Positions 32,845 through 44,645 of a stretch of DNA of 64,000 nucleotides are shown here, in pieces. A model generated the notes under the pieces. That model was not told the DNA's origin and searched no databases. It saw only the letters and a program-made list of their open reading frames with translations. The position numbers and the translations under genes were made by a program. How positions within the stretch are numbered: position 1 is the first letter of the stretch; every line of letters begins with the position of its first letter. The stretch comes from Gnetum montanum (Eukaryota > Streptophyta > Gnetopsida > Gnetales > Gnetaceae). Location: NCBI GenBank assembly GCA_015680685.1, contig MNCI01011535.1, positions 1-64,000 on the forward strand. The letters run 5' to 3'.

Positions 32845-33614
32845 TAATGAGTAGCGAGTAGTTCCTATGCACAACCATATGAATCACTAGCATTCAATAA
32901 GCAATTGGGTTAAATTTTATAGACTTTAGCTCTCTAAGTACATTGGCTCTAGGTAGTGAATCTAACAAACATGATTGTTGTCTTTTTAGTTTCACTTGTG
33001 AAGTGCAAGGGTATGGTTAAGTATAACTAAGGCACATGATTTTTATCACTTTGTGTTTTTCATTAATTCTTCTAAGTGTTGAAGAGAAAGTAATGAAATG
33101 GTTAACTAATCTAATAACTAACTAATTTTTAACTAAGCATAACATAAGCATCTGTTCCCACCTTTTGTACACATCCTAAACACGTTACAACACTACTAGG
33201 TTACCAAGCATTAGGTGCTTCTGGGATTACTAAGCGTTAACATATGCTCGAAGTGGTTATACTTATGTGTATTAATTAATTACTTAAAAGCATTAAAATA
33301 AATTACATAAATAATAAATGCACAAAGTAAACATTAAGTTAAGTCCAACTGCTACAAGGTTTATCAAGAAAGCTCATCTTTATTGTTGTTCACATGAAGG
33401 TGCTTAGGTATATCAGTGCTCAAATAAAGATCCATACATTTCTCAACTCCTACCATGGGCTATTAGAAAATATTCTAACTCTAGAAAGATAAAAATGTAA
33501 GAGTTCGACTAACTACTGATGATTGGATGCCATAAATGTGGTTGGTGCATGCGACATAGCAAACCATGCATCAACAAGATCACATCAACATAGACAAATG
33601 ACGAAAATTCATCA
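32845..33614 (-). mobile_element. 3' LTR of element 3
   Basis: 770 bp; the lower end reads TAATGAGTAGCGAGTAG (the TG terminus has changed) and the upper end AAATTCATCA. It matches 45709-46560, for example TAGTTTCACTTGTGAAGTGC against TAGTTCCGCTTACGATGTAC. Confidence 0.85.
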
Positions 33615-33632
33615 TACCCCCATGATTGAATG
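33615..33632 (-). promoter_or_regulatory. 3' polypurine tract of element 3
   Basis: The - strand reads CATTCAATCATGGGGGTA directly before the 3' LTR. Confidence 0.85.
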
Positions 33633-33852
33633 AAAACTCATCCTCAAGTGAACAAAAGGAGGAAAAAGTTCTTCACAAAATGTTGGAAAGGTATGGGATT
33701 ATTGATTAACTGATTGACACACAAACTAACTCAAACTAACACTAAGTACCTAAGTGTATGGATTTACAACTTTTATAAAAATTAGTATTCATGACAAAAA
33801 ATTTGAACATCATGACAAAAACTAACAACACAACTCCTTTGGTAGCTTGAAG

Positions 33853-34460
33853 ATGAGGAAGAAAATCAAATAGTCCCAAGAAATGGAGGTTCTTGAGATG
33901 TAAAAAGACCTTCTCCTACCTTTGGTGCATGTAATTGTTGGGGTTGAGGCTATGGTTATGGTTGTCCAGCTGTAGTTGCGACTATTGGTGGAAGATGGAA
34001 AGCATCCAACAATGCTTTTCATCTTCTCCTCCTTACTTCAAGGTTGTACATAGTCCATGTTGCATCACCAATGTGGGCTGGTATAGGAATATTCTAGAGA
34101 CAAGGCATTGTAGGGAACAACTCCTTGACATTGACAAACTAGGCTATGAATTATTTGTGTTCAACATCGAATGCCTTGACATTGTTCTGCAATTTCTAGT
34201 AGTCATTCATCCTACAAGCTAGGTTCTTAGCTATTAATCTTTGATCAGTGAAGTATGCTCTAAGAACTTTGAGTTTAGTATTTGTCATATTTAGCTTTTT
34301 CTTGGTCTCCTTGTGATGCTTGAACTTGACCTTGTATAACAAGTACAAGCTAGCCACCTGCTTTTCAAATTCTAACCTTTGCCTTTCGATAGTCAACATT
34401 GCTAAGTTTGTGTATCAGAGGTTGGCAAGCTCCATGTATTCTGTCATCTCCTCAATCTAT
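33853..34460 (-). pseudogene. ORF3 of element 3, C-terminal part
   Basis: The frame picks up after copy A with IEEMTEYMELANL, then a 67-codon open coiled-coil stretch (RQRLEFEKQVASLYLLYKVK, KKKLNMTNTKLKVLRAYF) and ends with APKVGEGLF and QEPPFLGTI before the stop near 33855. The terminal motif E-P-P-x-L-G-T is shared with internal 0 (8002), which fixes the end of the ORF. The function of ORF3 in this family is unknown. Confidence 0.65.
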
Positions 34461-35324
34461 AGCTTTTATTAAAATTAAATCTATGAAATATGTATGTTAT
34501 ATATATAATGTAACATTGAAATAATTGCAGTATAGGTTGTATATTATATGCTATTGATTGTTTATCACAATCATCCAAAATCATGTTTCTATTATCATCA
34601 AGAAGGTCATATGTTTGATTTATGTCTTTTTATGGTATGAAAAAAGGCTATGCAAGCACATCAACACCAAGTTAGTACAAACAGTACTAAGGTTTCTTCT
34701 ACCAATTTTGTAAATGCTACTAAGGTTTTTCTTTAGATGTTGCAGATCTTGTAATGATTTCTTCTGTGGATGTTTCAACAGTTAGTCCATCCTTTTCTTT
34801 TTCTATAGTTAAATAAGATGTACCTTTGAGAAAGGTTCCAATCAAATCATTTTTAAAGAATTCTTTAATGACTAAGGAAAAAAAATATTTATTCCTAAGA
34901 TCTCATAGAAACTTGTTGATTTAGAAGGTTTCCAAATGGTTCTTCATAATAAAAAATGTTGAGGAATTCTATTTATTGGCAATTACATGTCAAATCTTTA
35001 AAATGGACAACATGTTCAAAATATTTTAACTACTAACAATTTTTTTGAAGCTATTAGTCAATATATGGACATAATATCTTCTAATAATGTTTATTCTATG
35101 GAGAAGGCAAGGGCCTCCTCACCCTCCATCCAATCTTAATATTTTCATGGAATGTTCAATTTCCTACCCTAGATGGGAGGGTTCTTAGGATTAGTTGTAA
35201 GGATGAAAACCTAAAAAGGCATATTTGTAATTATTAGGCCTTTCATTTTTGTTGATTTGGAGTTTATACTCTTTTATAGTACTTCTTTGCTTTTGTGCTT
35301 TGAATTTTTATTTTTAATATATAT
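34461..35324. other. Unrecognised part of copy A
   Basis: AT-rich with no convincing coding frame. About 60 bp near 35110-35170 are missing from copy B. A (TA)n run lies at about 35320-35333. Confidence 0.5.
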
Positions 35325-35476
35325 ATATATATTGAGGTCTAACATCCAATTGTAATATAGATATACCCCAAGATATGTAGTCTAATTATAACTTTATAAC
35401 TTAACATTGCCTATCAAAATCAAATCCATGACTTGGAACTTTCAAGTTAAGGGTCTTACCATTTGGCTAACACGTA
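35325..35476 (-). mobile_element. tRNA-derived SINE in copy A
   Basis: On the - strand GTTAGCCAAATGGTAAGACC (A box) and ATGGATTTGATTTTG (B box) are followed by CTTGGGGTATATCTATATT, the tail shared with 20686-20822. Confidence 0.6.
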
Positions 35477-35589
35477 AACTTAAAATAGTAAGAGGATTTT
35501 TAAAGAATGTTTTGGGATCCAACACAAAAATGTTTTTGGATCCAACACCAACACCACACAAATGATTATATTAAAACTAAATATACAAT

Positions 35590-36260
35590 AAAGGCATCTT
35601 TAAATCATCATCATCATCATCCTAGCCTTGTAATTGCAAAATGGGATCAACTACATGAGTTTTCTTTCATCATTCTATCTTTGTTTATTTTCAATTTCTT
35701 TAGATCCTCTTTTCAATCATTTTTATGTTCTTTTTGATTTTGTTGATGGCTTTCCTTGAATAATATTTTATATCTTTTTTTATAGGTTCATTATATAATA
35801 TTTTTTACAAATTTCCAAACCATCCAAGATATCATTCTTGTAACTTATCGAAAATAGATGAAAATCTATGTTTTCTTAGAATATTTATATTGTGTAGTTT
35901 ATTTCTTTTGGTAACATTCAACATCCATCTAGGCATTTTAATTTTTGCCACACTACTTCATACCACTTTTGTACTATCCAACATTTAGCACCATATAAGA
36001 TAGCAAAATTAATTGTTATCTTGTAAAATGTTTCCTTTAGTTTTATTTTAGATTCTTTTATCACATAGAATAGCATTAGCTAGTCTTTAGTTTTACCATC
36101 CCACCTCAATCCTATTTCTTATATTATCAATTTCCCTATTTGATTAGAGTATTGATATTTGGTAGTTGAACTTTTTGTAGTGAGGGACTTTTTTGCTTTG
36201 AATTATCATTTCTATTTTACCATTGGTTATGTTGTTTTTGAAATTTTATGTCATATATGT
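35590..36260 (-). mobile_element. RTE-type LINE 3' end in copy A
   Basis: The same region as in copy B but more broken. The - strand shows IQSKKVPHYKKFNYQ, IDNIRNRIEVGW and LCDKR, then the Ala-Val-Lys-Cys-Trp and Glu-Lys-Met-Lys-Met region. This matches the C-terminus of plant RTE reverse transcriptases (H-R-I-x-x-G-W, L-C-D-K-R, Y-G-x-E-C-W). It ends in a GAT-rich stretch (35600-35625), typical of RTE tails. Confidence 0.65.
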
Positions 36261-36728
36261 TATGATAAGTTTGATTCTACTAAGTTGCATTGCATTAGAA
36301 ATTTTAAAAAATTTATGTAAAAGAAATTTTAGAACTAGTTTGATAGATCCAAGGGGTTTCAGTGAATGTAAGTAAAAAAAAAATTATTTCAAAAAAGGAT
36401 CTAATTAAATATAGAAATTAAGTTTATTAGTAGTTAGGGACTAATCTATCATTATTTTTCCCAAAAAGATAAAGGCTTAACTCATATTTAAATGCATCAT
36501 ATAATTTTTTAAAGGTTATTGATTAGTATAGTAGTGCCTAGAATAAGTTTCTAGGCTGATAGCATAGTTGGTGGAAAGGGAAAGTGATAGGTGGATTAAA
36601 TAATTAATTCATTATCTTGTTAGGCAATAGGTTGCTAGCTTGAATCACACTTAAGGTATCATTATATTTCTTTACAATTCTTCTAAATTATCATGTTGCT
36701 TGAAGTCATTCCTTTGAGTGCCGATAAT

Positions 36729-36772
36729 GAGGTGTTAGCATAGTGGTATGAGTCTTAGCCTGGTAACTCTAG
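36729..36772 (+). mobile_element. 5' half of a SINE, cut by an LTR
   Basis: GAGGTGTTAGCATAGTGGTA and CTTAGCCTGGTAACTCTAG match the A-box half of the SINE at 20686. It then stops at the TGATGAG LTR border. Confidence 0.6.
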
Positions 36773-37699
36773 TGATGAGTGGCTAGGTATTTCATTACTC
36801 TACCATACAAGTCATGAGTGCATGCACATGACCAAATTGTAATCCATGGATGGAGAATGTAAGTATGCTAGTGGTTGATAGTTAGTTTGCCATTGTTGTT
36901 TTCTCATGTTGAGTTAGTAAAACGTGAGTAGTATGGTCTAACTCATAGTGAGGTATATGATATGATGATTTTGTAAGCTCAAAGTACTCCAAATTGATTT
37001 CATAATGAAAATGAGAATAAGAATTGAAGTCTAAGTGATAACTAAAATGTAAATCTATTTTAGCCTATGACGATAAACATATGTTCCTATTTTGTTGTGC
37101 ACGTCATGGGCTCATGTAACCATTATTGGGATTACCAAGTAAATTCACTATAGTTAAGTCACTACTGGGTTACCAAGTGATTACAGTTAATGCTCAAAAC
37201 CAGTCATACTCATTTTGCCTTACTAATGAACATGGGAAATGTAAAGAGCTAACTTGGAGTAGGTTCACTTCAATAATTAAATTGCCTTGAATGAACTAGA
37301 TCCAAATATTCTGCAAAGATAAAAAATTTTTTCTAGAAAATAAGAAAGCCAGCTATCTTTAATTAATTTATGAGTAGATTACAATAGGATTCACACAAAC
37401 CACAAGCATTCAAAACCTATCACACTCAACCGATATTGTGAATCATGATGCTCTACAACCACACAATGGTTGTTCTTAATGTAATACATAACCAATAGAA
37501 ATCTCTCCCACAACTCAAGGCTAAGATTTCAACTCACAAGTGAGATACAAGAGAATAGAACACATCGATCAACACACCACAAGTTGATCTTGGAGCTATA
37601 ATCACCAATTACACTCAGCCACTCTCTCTTGCTAAGGTTTCCAATTTTTAAGGCCTTCTCTCTCACATTCATGCATAGACTCTCTCTCTCTCTCCCTTC
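36773..37699 (-). mobile_element. Athila-related LTR in copy A (U3 end lost)
   Basis: The lower end is TGATGAGTGGCTAGGTATTT, with CTCTACCATACAAGTCATGAG. The body repeats the family words GGGATTACCAAGTAA and GGGTTACCAAGTGATTAC. No TCATCA end is reached before a (TC)n run at 37681-37695. Confidence 0.6.
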
Positions 37700-39693
37700 T
37701 AAAACACCCTAAATTTTCAAGGAATTCTTGCTTCACTAGGTCCTTGGAATCTAGGCAGTGTCATGTCACTTCAGCAAGAAATGGATGCTTTGAGTTCAGA
37801 TTATCCAGTTCGGAAAATTTTCTACGTCCAGTGTTGACAGGCCTAACGGACTCTCTGACCTGCCCAGATGGGAAGTTCATCTAGCTGACAGTCTACTCAG
37901 AAGTGATGCACGGGGTTGTCGGTGGTGCTCAGGATGTGCAAAATAGTTTGGTAAATTTTCTAAGTCAAGAAGTTTGCTACGCTATGTAGCATGGCAAGTA
38001 GCAAATTTTCTAAGTCAAGAAGTTTGCTACGCTACGCTACGCTATGTAGCATAGCAAGCCTCAAAGGATAGTTGCAGGACGAGGTGCTACGCTATGCTAT
38101 GCTACGTAACGTAGCACAGCATAGCAAAAGAAAGACCAAAAGGCCTAGCTTGGTTTGTGATTTCAAATACACTTAGTAGGTACCCCGGGCCTTCCAAAGC
38201 TATTTGCTTCACTCAATACTCCATGTCCTTTGGCAAACTCGGTAGATAAGGTAGAAAAATATGTAGGCTATGTCAATTATTACGCTATGCTATGCTACAC
38301 AGTGTAGCACAACATAGCACAACATAGCGATGATGCAGGAAAGACAAAGGCATCTCAGGAGGTAGGATCAGCAAGTTCAAAGGCTTTACATGGCAGGGAT
38401 CAACGTCTGCAAATTGTCAGCATTTTTTCAACTAAGGCTGGTTGTTACGCTATGCTATGCTACGCAGCATAGCATAGCATAGCAAACATACGGAACCAAT
38501 CAGAATATTTCAGAAGGTTCCAGCACATGCAAAAGGTTCCAATACAACTTTCTCCTTCAAACTATTGGCTATGCTATGCTACGCTGCATAGCGTAGCACA
38601 ACATAGTAGAGCTGCTACGCTACGCCAACATGCTATGCTTTGAAGAGTAATATAATATAGAAGGCAACACAACATAGCAATATGCTACGCTACGCCAACA
38701 TGATATGCTCCAAAGCGTAGCAGGTAGCACAATGTAGCAATTTGCTACGCAATGCCAACATGCTATGCCTCAAAGCGTAGCATAGCATAGTAGGCAGCTA
38801 TGCTACATCAATGTGTCTCCTTCCTTGTTTTCATCGTTGGCACACATCTCCATGTTTTGATAGCATAATTACAACATGGTAGGCTCCTCAGTCAATCAGC
38901 TCTGCATGTCGATGCAAGGTGGACACATCAACACCTCGTGGATCTGGGACACATGGCATCCAAACCGCATTTCTCGGACCCTCTTGGCCCTATAAATACC
39001 CTGACGAGCAATGCTCAAAAGGTTGGTTGGCAAGTAGATTGGTTGGAAAATTGGCAAAAAAGGTTGGCAAGTTGGCAAATTGGCATTCGTGAGCGAATTT
39101 AAGCAATAGTTGGAAATTCTTATTGGCAAATGTTAGCGAAATTTCATTTAGAATTTTGAGAACAAACCCGAGTAGTTAGCCAATTCTGTTAGTAGTTAGC
39201 AAAAACAAAATTTGTCTGTTTCAAGCTAACTTGGTTGGCTTTGTAGCATTTTGGCATTGTTGGCTCTTGAACCCACATTCAAGTACATTGTTGGCTTGCT
39301 TTTGAGTGCCCTGGTTACTTTTGGGATCTCTTTGCTTCTCGATGTCACGCAACCAATTGTATCCACTTTGACAGAGTAAAGCCATAATCTTGAAGCGGTG
39401 CATTTTCTTATCTCCAGTTTACTTTGCTTTCCTACTTGTCCTTGCATTTTTTACATCATTTTCATCTCCTTGCATTTAAAAATTATTATTTTTGCTATAA
39501 GCATTGCTTTTAACTCAGATTTTTGTAAAAGGTTATAGTAACACTGATTAAGTCCCTGTTTGATCGACCAGACCGTTCAGGGTGCCCCATCTCCATTTTA
39601 TCTAGCACGACCCTCACGTGGATTTGGGGTTAAGACTATCATGACCAACAACCTCTCGGTGTTTTCCAGCCACCAACATTTTCAGTCGCTACA
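37700..39693 (+). mobile_element. Solo LTR of the element 4 (Tat-like) family
   Basis: It begins TAAAACACCCTAAATTTTC and ends CAGTCGCTACA; these match the LTR start (TGAAACACCACAAAATTTC) and end of element 4. Flanks CCTTC (37695-37699) and CATTC (39694-39698) are a near-perfect 5-bp TSD. Copy B carries the uninterrupted site at 57929-57940, which proves a discrete insertion followed by LTR-LTR recombination. A TATA box (CCCTATAAATACC) lies at about 38990. The stretch 37970-38800 holds GCTATGCTACGC repeats. Confidence 0.85.
37970..38800. repeat. GCTATGCTACGC/GTAGCATAGC palindromic repeat clusters
   Basis: At least seven clusters (near 37975, 38030, 38085, 38280, 38450, 38575, 38620-38800) of TACGCTATGCTATGCTACG followed within a few bases by GTAGCATAGCAT or similar. 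Each can fold into a hairpin. A decayed form occurs in the element 4 LTRs (GCTACACTGGCTACACTCTAGAGCGTAG near 47915). Confidence 0.8.
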
Positions 39694-40331
39694 CATTCTT
39701 CATGGATGAATACATACATGTTATAAAGATCAAAATTCATAAGCTTTTTATTTGCCTTCCTAGATGGATTTCACAAAGATTTAGAGTCTTTTGGATGTTT
39801 TCTAATCGAAATGCTTCATTAGTGCTTTTTCCCTTATCATCTTAGACATCTCTAGCTTTGTTGGGATGTCTACTGTGAAAGCCTTACTTTCAGGAGAGAT
39901 ATCTACTATTTTTGGTAGACATCTATTTGATCCATGGGTTTTTATAATTTTGGGTAGAGTCTACACTAAGACAGCTACAATTCTATGTAGATGTCTATCT
40001 TGTAGGTATCAAAAATAAAAATGTTCATTTTGATAAATGGAACCTTTGGATGCCTTCAAACAAGTCCCCATAGACTTGGAACCCACTAAACTCATCAAAA
40101 TAAGCTCAAAACACCCCGAGACATGCTAACATATCTAGGAATCATCATCATAAAAAATCAATGCAAGAAGACATACAAAAACAAGACATACATCCAAGTC
40201 TCCTTCAAACACAAAAACCTGCAAAAACAACTTATAGGACAAAGCACAAGGGAATCAAAAGAAGTTTTCCTACACTAGCTTTCCCACCCTTCAAAAAGTA
40301 AACTCATGTGAACAACGTTGTTGGTGTGGAT
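39694..40331. other. Right part of copy A, no gene
   Basis: It matches 57934-58564. It contains AGACATCT words (39850-40010), also common in copy B and the adjacent chromovirus LTR. Confidence 0.5.
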
Positions 40332-40543
40332 TGTTGAACTTAAAAGGAGGAGGAATGAATAAGTTCCATAAATAAAAACTTCAACAAAGAAAGCACACAT
40401 ACAAAATTATGTGGTTCCCCAACTTGGGTACTCTACACTTGAAGGGTAGATCACAAGCACACCTCTGGACTTTGTTGTTCTCAAAATATGGTTGAAGGAT
40501 CCACAACCTATACATTTGGCAAACCTCGATCTGAAGTGTTGTC
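40332..40543 (-). mobile_element. Chromovirus LTR fragment at the end of copy A
   Basis: TGTTGAACTTAAAAGGAGG through GGGTACTCTACACTTGAAGG to GAAGTGTTG matches 58565-58770 at the end of the chromovirus. It then breaks off at ORF3 of element 3. Confidence 0.6.
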
Positions 40544-42705
40544 CTTGATGAAGCTGCTAGAGGTTCTCATTGATCTTTGCCTTTGCTAGTTGAATTTCTT
40601 TTTCATTGATTTCCTTCTACAAGTTGATCTCATTCCTATAATGATTTTTGACCCTTTCAAACTTAAGGGTCTCAATTTTCCAAGAAACCATTTCTATCAT
40701 AGATTTTTGGCACAAGGCACAGACCTCCTTCATCGAGAGATTATGGTTTTCTATTATCAACCTTCTCAAATCCATGGTCACCTTGGCAAACTACTCTTAA
40801 TGTTATCTCATATATTCAACCATCTATTCTTTCTAGAGGTCAACATTATGTAGGAAATGATTATCCTTTGTTAGAATGGTGTTCTTTCGATGAACCTTTG
40901 ACAAGTCCTTTTGAATGTTGTAAACAGTGGCATTTGCTAAGGACTAGTCAAAGATTGCTAGCTCCTTAGTGTACTCAGCCTTTTGAAGTTTGGACTAAAG
41001 CTACTAAAAAGCTTTGTCCCTAGTTATAGCCTAGCTATGTATAATGGGATTAGAGAGGTAAGCTCTTAACTCCACAACATCAATAGCCAAGCATTAATTT
41101 TGCTCCATGGCTACCTTGAGTTCAGCATTGGCTATGAGGTACTTTTCCTTAGCCTCTAACAATGTTGACTAGGTAGCAATGATGCCATTTGAAAGGTCAA
41201 AGACTTCCAGAATTGGTTGTTAGGTTCCCAATAGTCATTCCAACAACTCCTCATGTTGGGCTACATTGAATCTTCTACTTGGCACTTGTGGATACATCTA
41301 CACATCTCTTAGTGTAGCATTATTTAGCATAGAAGCCACAGGAACATTGAGGGCTTTTTCACTTTATCAGCCACCACCTCAATCATTATTTCTTGCCCTT
41401 GGTTCCACATCACTAAGATAGTTGCCCCAAGCACACTGTGAAGGTAGTGGCATTTTTAGATATCTCTAGAAATTGTTGCTATCTTGGAATGAACACGGTT
41501 ACCCCTCAAGTACTAAGATTTGAGTGCATGGGCATTTGCATTCTTTGGGTAGAGAAATTTGGCACCATGTCCTCCAAAAAGCTTATAGTACGAGTTACCT
41601 CGTTCAAGTGGCTGAGGGCTAATTGGTAGATAGACATGTCACCACTTGGACCAGCTTACTACTATTGCAAGAGTTACTCACAAAGCTTCTACATGTGCTC
41701 CATGGTAGCATGAGCCTTTAGTGTTGTTTCATGAGTGGGTGGTGGTGGTGGTTGCTCCTCTTCTTTCATTGTGGTGAGGACCTTTTCTTTCATCATTTCC
41801 ACCCAAGAGGTGGTAGGAGCATGTCTAAGTGTATCATTGAAATAGCGAGCTATTTCTTCCCTTTGCATGATTTTTAGATTAGGCACAGAAAGGGGAGTGC
41901 CTTCCTCCCATGCTTGTTCTCCTTAAAGTGCTTCTGTATCTCTAGATAAATTAGTTGTGTAAGGTTCATAGGGAATTTCTCACTTAAAGTGGTGCACACA
42001 TAGGCAGAAAAGACTACCATCTTTCTTGGCCTCACTATTGGATTAAGGTGGTAGATGACTATCTTGAAATAGGTATGTTCTACCATTGTGAGTGTATCAT
42101 ACTCCTTTCAGTCCACTTCATAGCATTGTTGAACCTACTCTTTTTTTACCTATGAATGTAGTTATGTTAAGATCTTTGCCAAATTGGTCTCAATTTTAAG
42201 TAAATTGAGGTCCTAAGAGATGGCCTCCACTGATTAGAACATAGTAATGTTCTTGATCTTCATAGTAGCATCTAGTTTCCTATTGTCCTAGAAGAGATAT
42301 GTTTTTCCCATGTACAACTCCTTGCTAGAAGTGATGATAGATCACATGGGAGAGCTCTACAATTGAGTTCTAACATCTTATGGAGCAAAGTCTAAGAAGG
42401 TTCTAGTTCAACGTTTGTAGAACTAAATGTTGAATTTTCTTAGACTAAATTTGCCTAAGGCAAGCATTCGTCAAAGTGATCTCAAGGCTTGGGCTTGGTC
42501 CTGGTGCCTCATCTTGGTGGGATTGCTTTGTTTTAGCTTAGGGAATCTGATAAATAGATTTCCACTTCAGGCTCCTCTCCAAGAGGTCCCTTTGCATAAG
42601 TTTTAGCTACCTGCTTCTAGGATTATTCTTGCTGTTAGCCCCTTCCAATTTTATGTTTCTTGTCCCTTGGTTGGGATGGTCCTTCTTCTTGCAGACACTT
42701 AGGTC
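40544..42705 (-). pseudogene. ORF3 of element 3, N-terminal and middle part
   Basis: On the - strand a TTACAG acceptor-like site (about 42705) precedes a polar N-terminal part. A folded domain at 41874-42086 follows: YDTLTMVEHTYFKIVIYHLN, VFSAYVCTTLSEKFPMNLTQ, LIYLEIQKHFKENKHGRKAL, PFLCLI. Its pattern (I-x-x-E-I-x-x-x-x-x-x-K-x-x-x-x-L-P-F-x-x-L-I) resembles the 'putative plant transposon protein' domain (Transposase_32) found beside gypsy elements. After a frameshift come a proline run (QPPPPPTHETT, about 41740) and a long coiled coil (LLEAKEKYLIANAELKVAME, LQKAEYTKELAIFD). Stops are present. The full ORF would exceed 700 residues. Confidence 0.6.
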
Positions 42706-44640
42706 TTGGTGCTATCTGTAACCACAACATGATCAAGGATTAGCCTTTGATGTGTAACTTTATAACACTTGAGTACCTTATCTCTTTGAATTAGTTACAC
42801 TTGGCTAAGTTGTGACCATGGTAGGTTTGATTATTTTAATATTATTTCATTTTAATGGCTACCAGAGTTCTTTGGAAAGGTTTAACTCTCTTAAATTAGT
42901 GATTTTAATATTATTTTATTAGTTAAACCTTGATGAAGTTAGAAAAAATTCAAAAAAAAAAAAACTATATGAAAAACCTAAGGTTTATGACCCCCATGAC
43001 ATAGAGCTCACCTTTGGTAGTTATGGGAACAAAAAACGAGGTTAATTGAATAAGCGGTTTGAAAGTTATGGGCTTTGAAAGGTTTTGGGCTCTAAAAATT
43101 ACAACAACTCCTTTCTCTTTTGAGAGAAAATGAAAAAAATTTTCTAAGTGTTGGATGCTATTTATAGAATTTTATCCTTATTACAGTAGATACACACAAT
43201 TTTCACCATTAAAAAATAAGGGAAAAAAAAGAGTTTTAACATGAAATTAAAGTCCAAAAAAAGACTAAGAAGCCTAGAACATGTTGAAATGCATGAAAAG
43301 GGCTAATTATTTCACAAAAAAAGGAGATTTAAGTGGGATAAGGATGGAGAAATTTCATGAAAAAGTGCACAACTAGACATAACCGATGTGGAGCATAAAA
43401 AATTTAAATGCAAAAATACCTAAGGAATGAGGAACTTAACTAGCTAAACCAAGGGGCATGTAAGTGGCTAATCCTAATAGCAGGCTCATGCCCTTGATGC
43501 CCTTACATGCCCTCAAATTAAGGAGTCTATGGACCCCATGGATGATTAATGTTTGTTGTTAGTTAAGGACCACATCACCAAAGAAACTATCTAGGAACTT
43601 TGACGCATCAAACTAAGACATTGAACAAAACACAAAAAGAGGTAGTGAGGTGAGATATGGAAAGCATAGACAGATAAGGTGGAGAGTGGAATGAAGTCCC
43701 TTGTGGATTTTGGTGGTTAATATGACTCAATAACATCCATCCTTAGTTCGAATTTAAACCAACCACTTTCAGTCACTTTGCATTAACACTTTAAGAGAAA
43801 TCCACCTCTTCAAGGCACAAGAGCATCCCCATAGATCAACCACCATTCGTAAAAGGGAAAAAAAGAGAAGTAGAAAGTGAGATGGATCTTAGTTGGAGGG
43901 GACCTTCAAGCATGACTAACATTTCTTTTTAGTCCCATAACTAGTGTTGGTAGCCCATTATTTTGTCTAAGGGGTGTGCTTTCAATTTCAATTATTATTT
44001 TTTCTTTTTGATTTTTGGATGGAAACCACACCATGCAAAGACTTAGGTTCCTATTATTGGTTGATAGTAAAATGGTGAAAAATCCATGAAAACACCCATG
44101 CACCCAAGAGGGTAGGCAAGTACAAAGAGTGTCAAATCCCCCTGAAGTCACATCCTTATCTATCTATTTAATCCTTCCCAAGTTTGAAAACTACCAAGGT
44201 CACAAGTTCTTTAAAAGTTTCATTTAAGAAGGAACTGCATATTTCTAGAAAACCATAGAATTTTGTGGATGGATGGATGACATGGACTCACTCCTTGTTA
44301 TCATAAAAAAGAAACTATGTCTTAGTTATCAACACCAAAATTCAAAGATAGAATCTAGACATTAGCAATGAATTAACATTATAGTACGAACCACCTTGTA
44401 GTTGCACTTAGTCCTGGTAACAATAAAAGAAAAAAAAACATAAGAAAAGCATAAAAAAATCCAAACCAAATAAGTAAAATATAGAAGAAAGTGTAAAATA
44501 TTTAAGAAAGAGAAAAATATACTAAAAATTGTAAAAAACTAAGGAGCCACATTAATTAATTAGCATGGATGACCATATCCCCTACGACTAAGTTGGAAGG
44601 AGGAGATTTAAAAATTAAGTGTGCTTGTCCATCCATTAAC
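42706..44640 (-). other. Non-coding intervening region of element 3
   Basis: It contains the conserved GGGCATGAGCCTGCTATTAG block (complement near 43480-43500), the GGATGACATGGACTCAC block near 44275, T/A-rich repeats at 44400-44540, and the internal polypurine-like motif at 44575-44592 (- strand CTTAGTCGTAGGGGATAT). Confidence 0.6.
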
Positions 44641-44645
44641 GTGTT

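Larger units (their letters stand above)
34461..40543. repeat. Copy A: duplicated segment (with 2 kb extra) inserted in ORF3 of element 3
   Basis: Starting AGCTTTTATTAAAATTAAAT, it is collinear with copy B (54808-58765), with about 6 differences in the first 100 bp. In order it holds an unknown stretch, a SINE (-), an RTE LINE 3' end (-), half a SINE (+) broken by an LTR (-), a solo LTR present only here, and about 210 bp of the LTR of the chromovirus seen next to copy B. ORF3 of element 3 continues on both sides (LAKAKINENL at the right, IEEMTEYMEL at the left). How it moved is not clear. Confidence 0.75.

Noticed and set aside
37970-38800. CRISPR-like array
   Set aside because: Repeats are irregularly spaced, palindromic and inside an LTR of a plant element.
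34440-40560. Target-site duplication around copy A (ATTGAGGA/ATCAAGGA)
   Set aside because: Only six of eight bases agree and the exact borders are uncertain; not strong enough to call.
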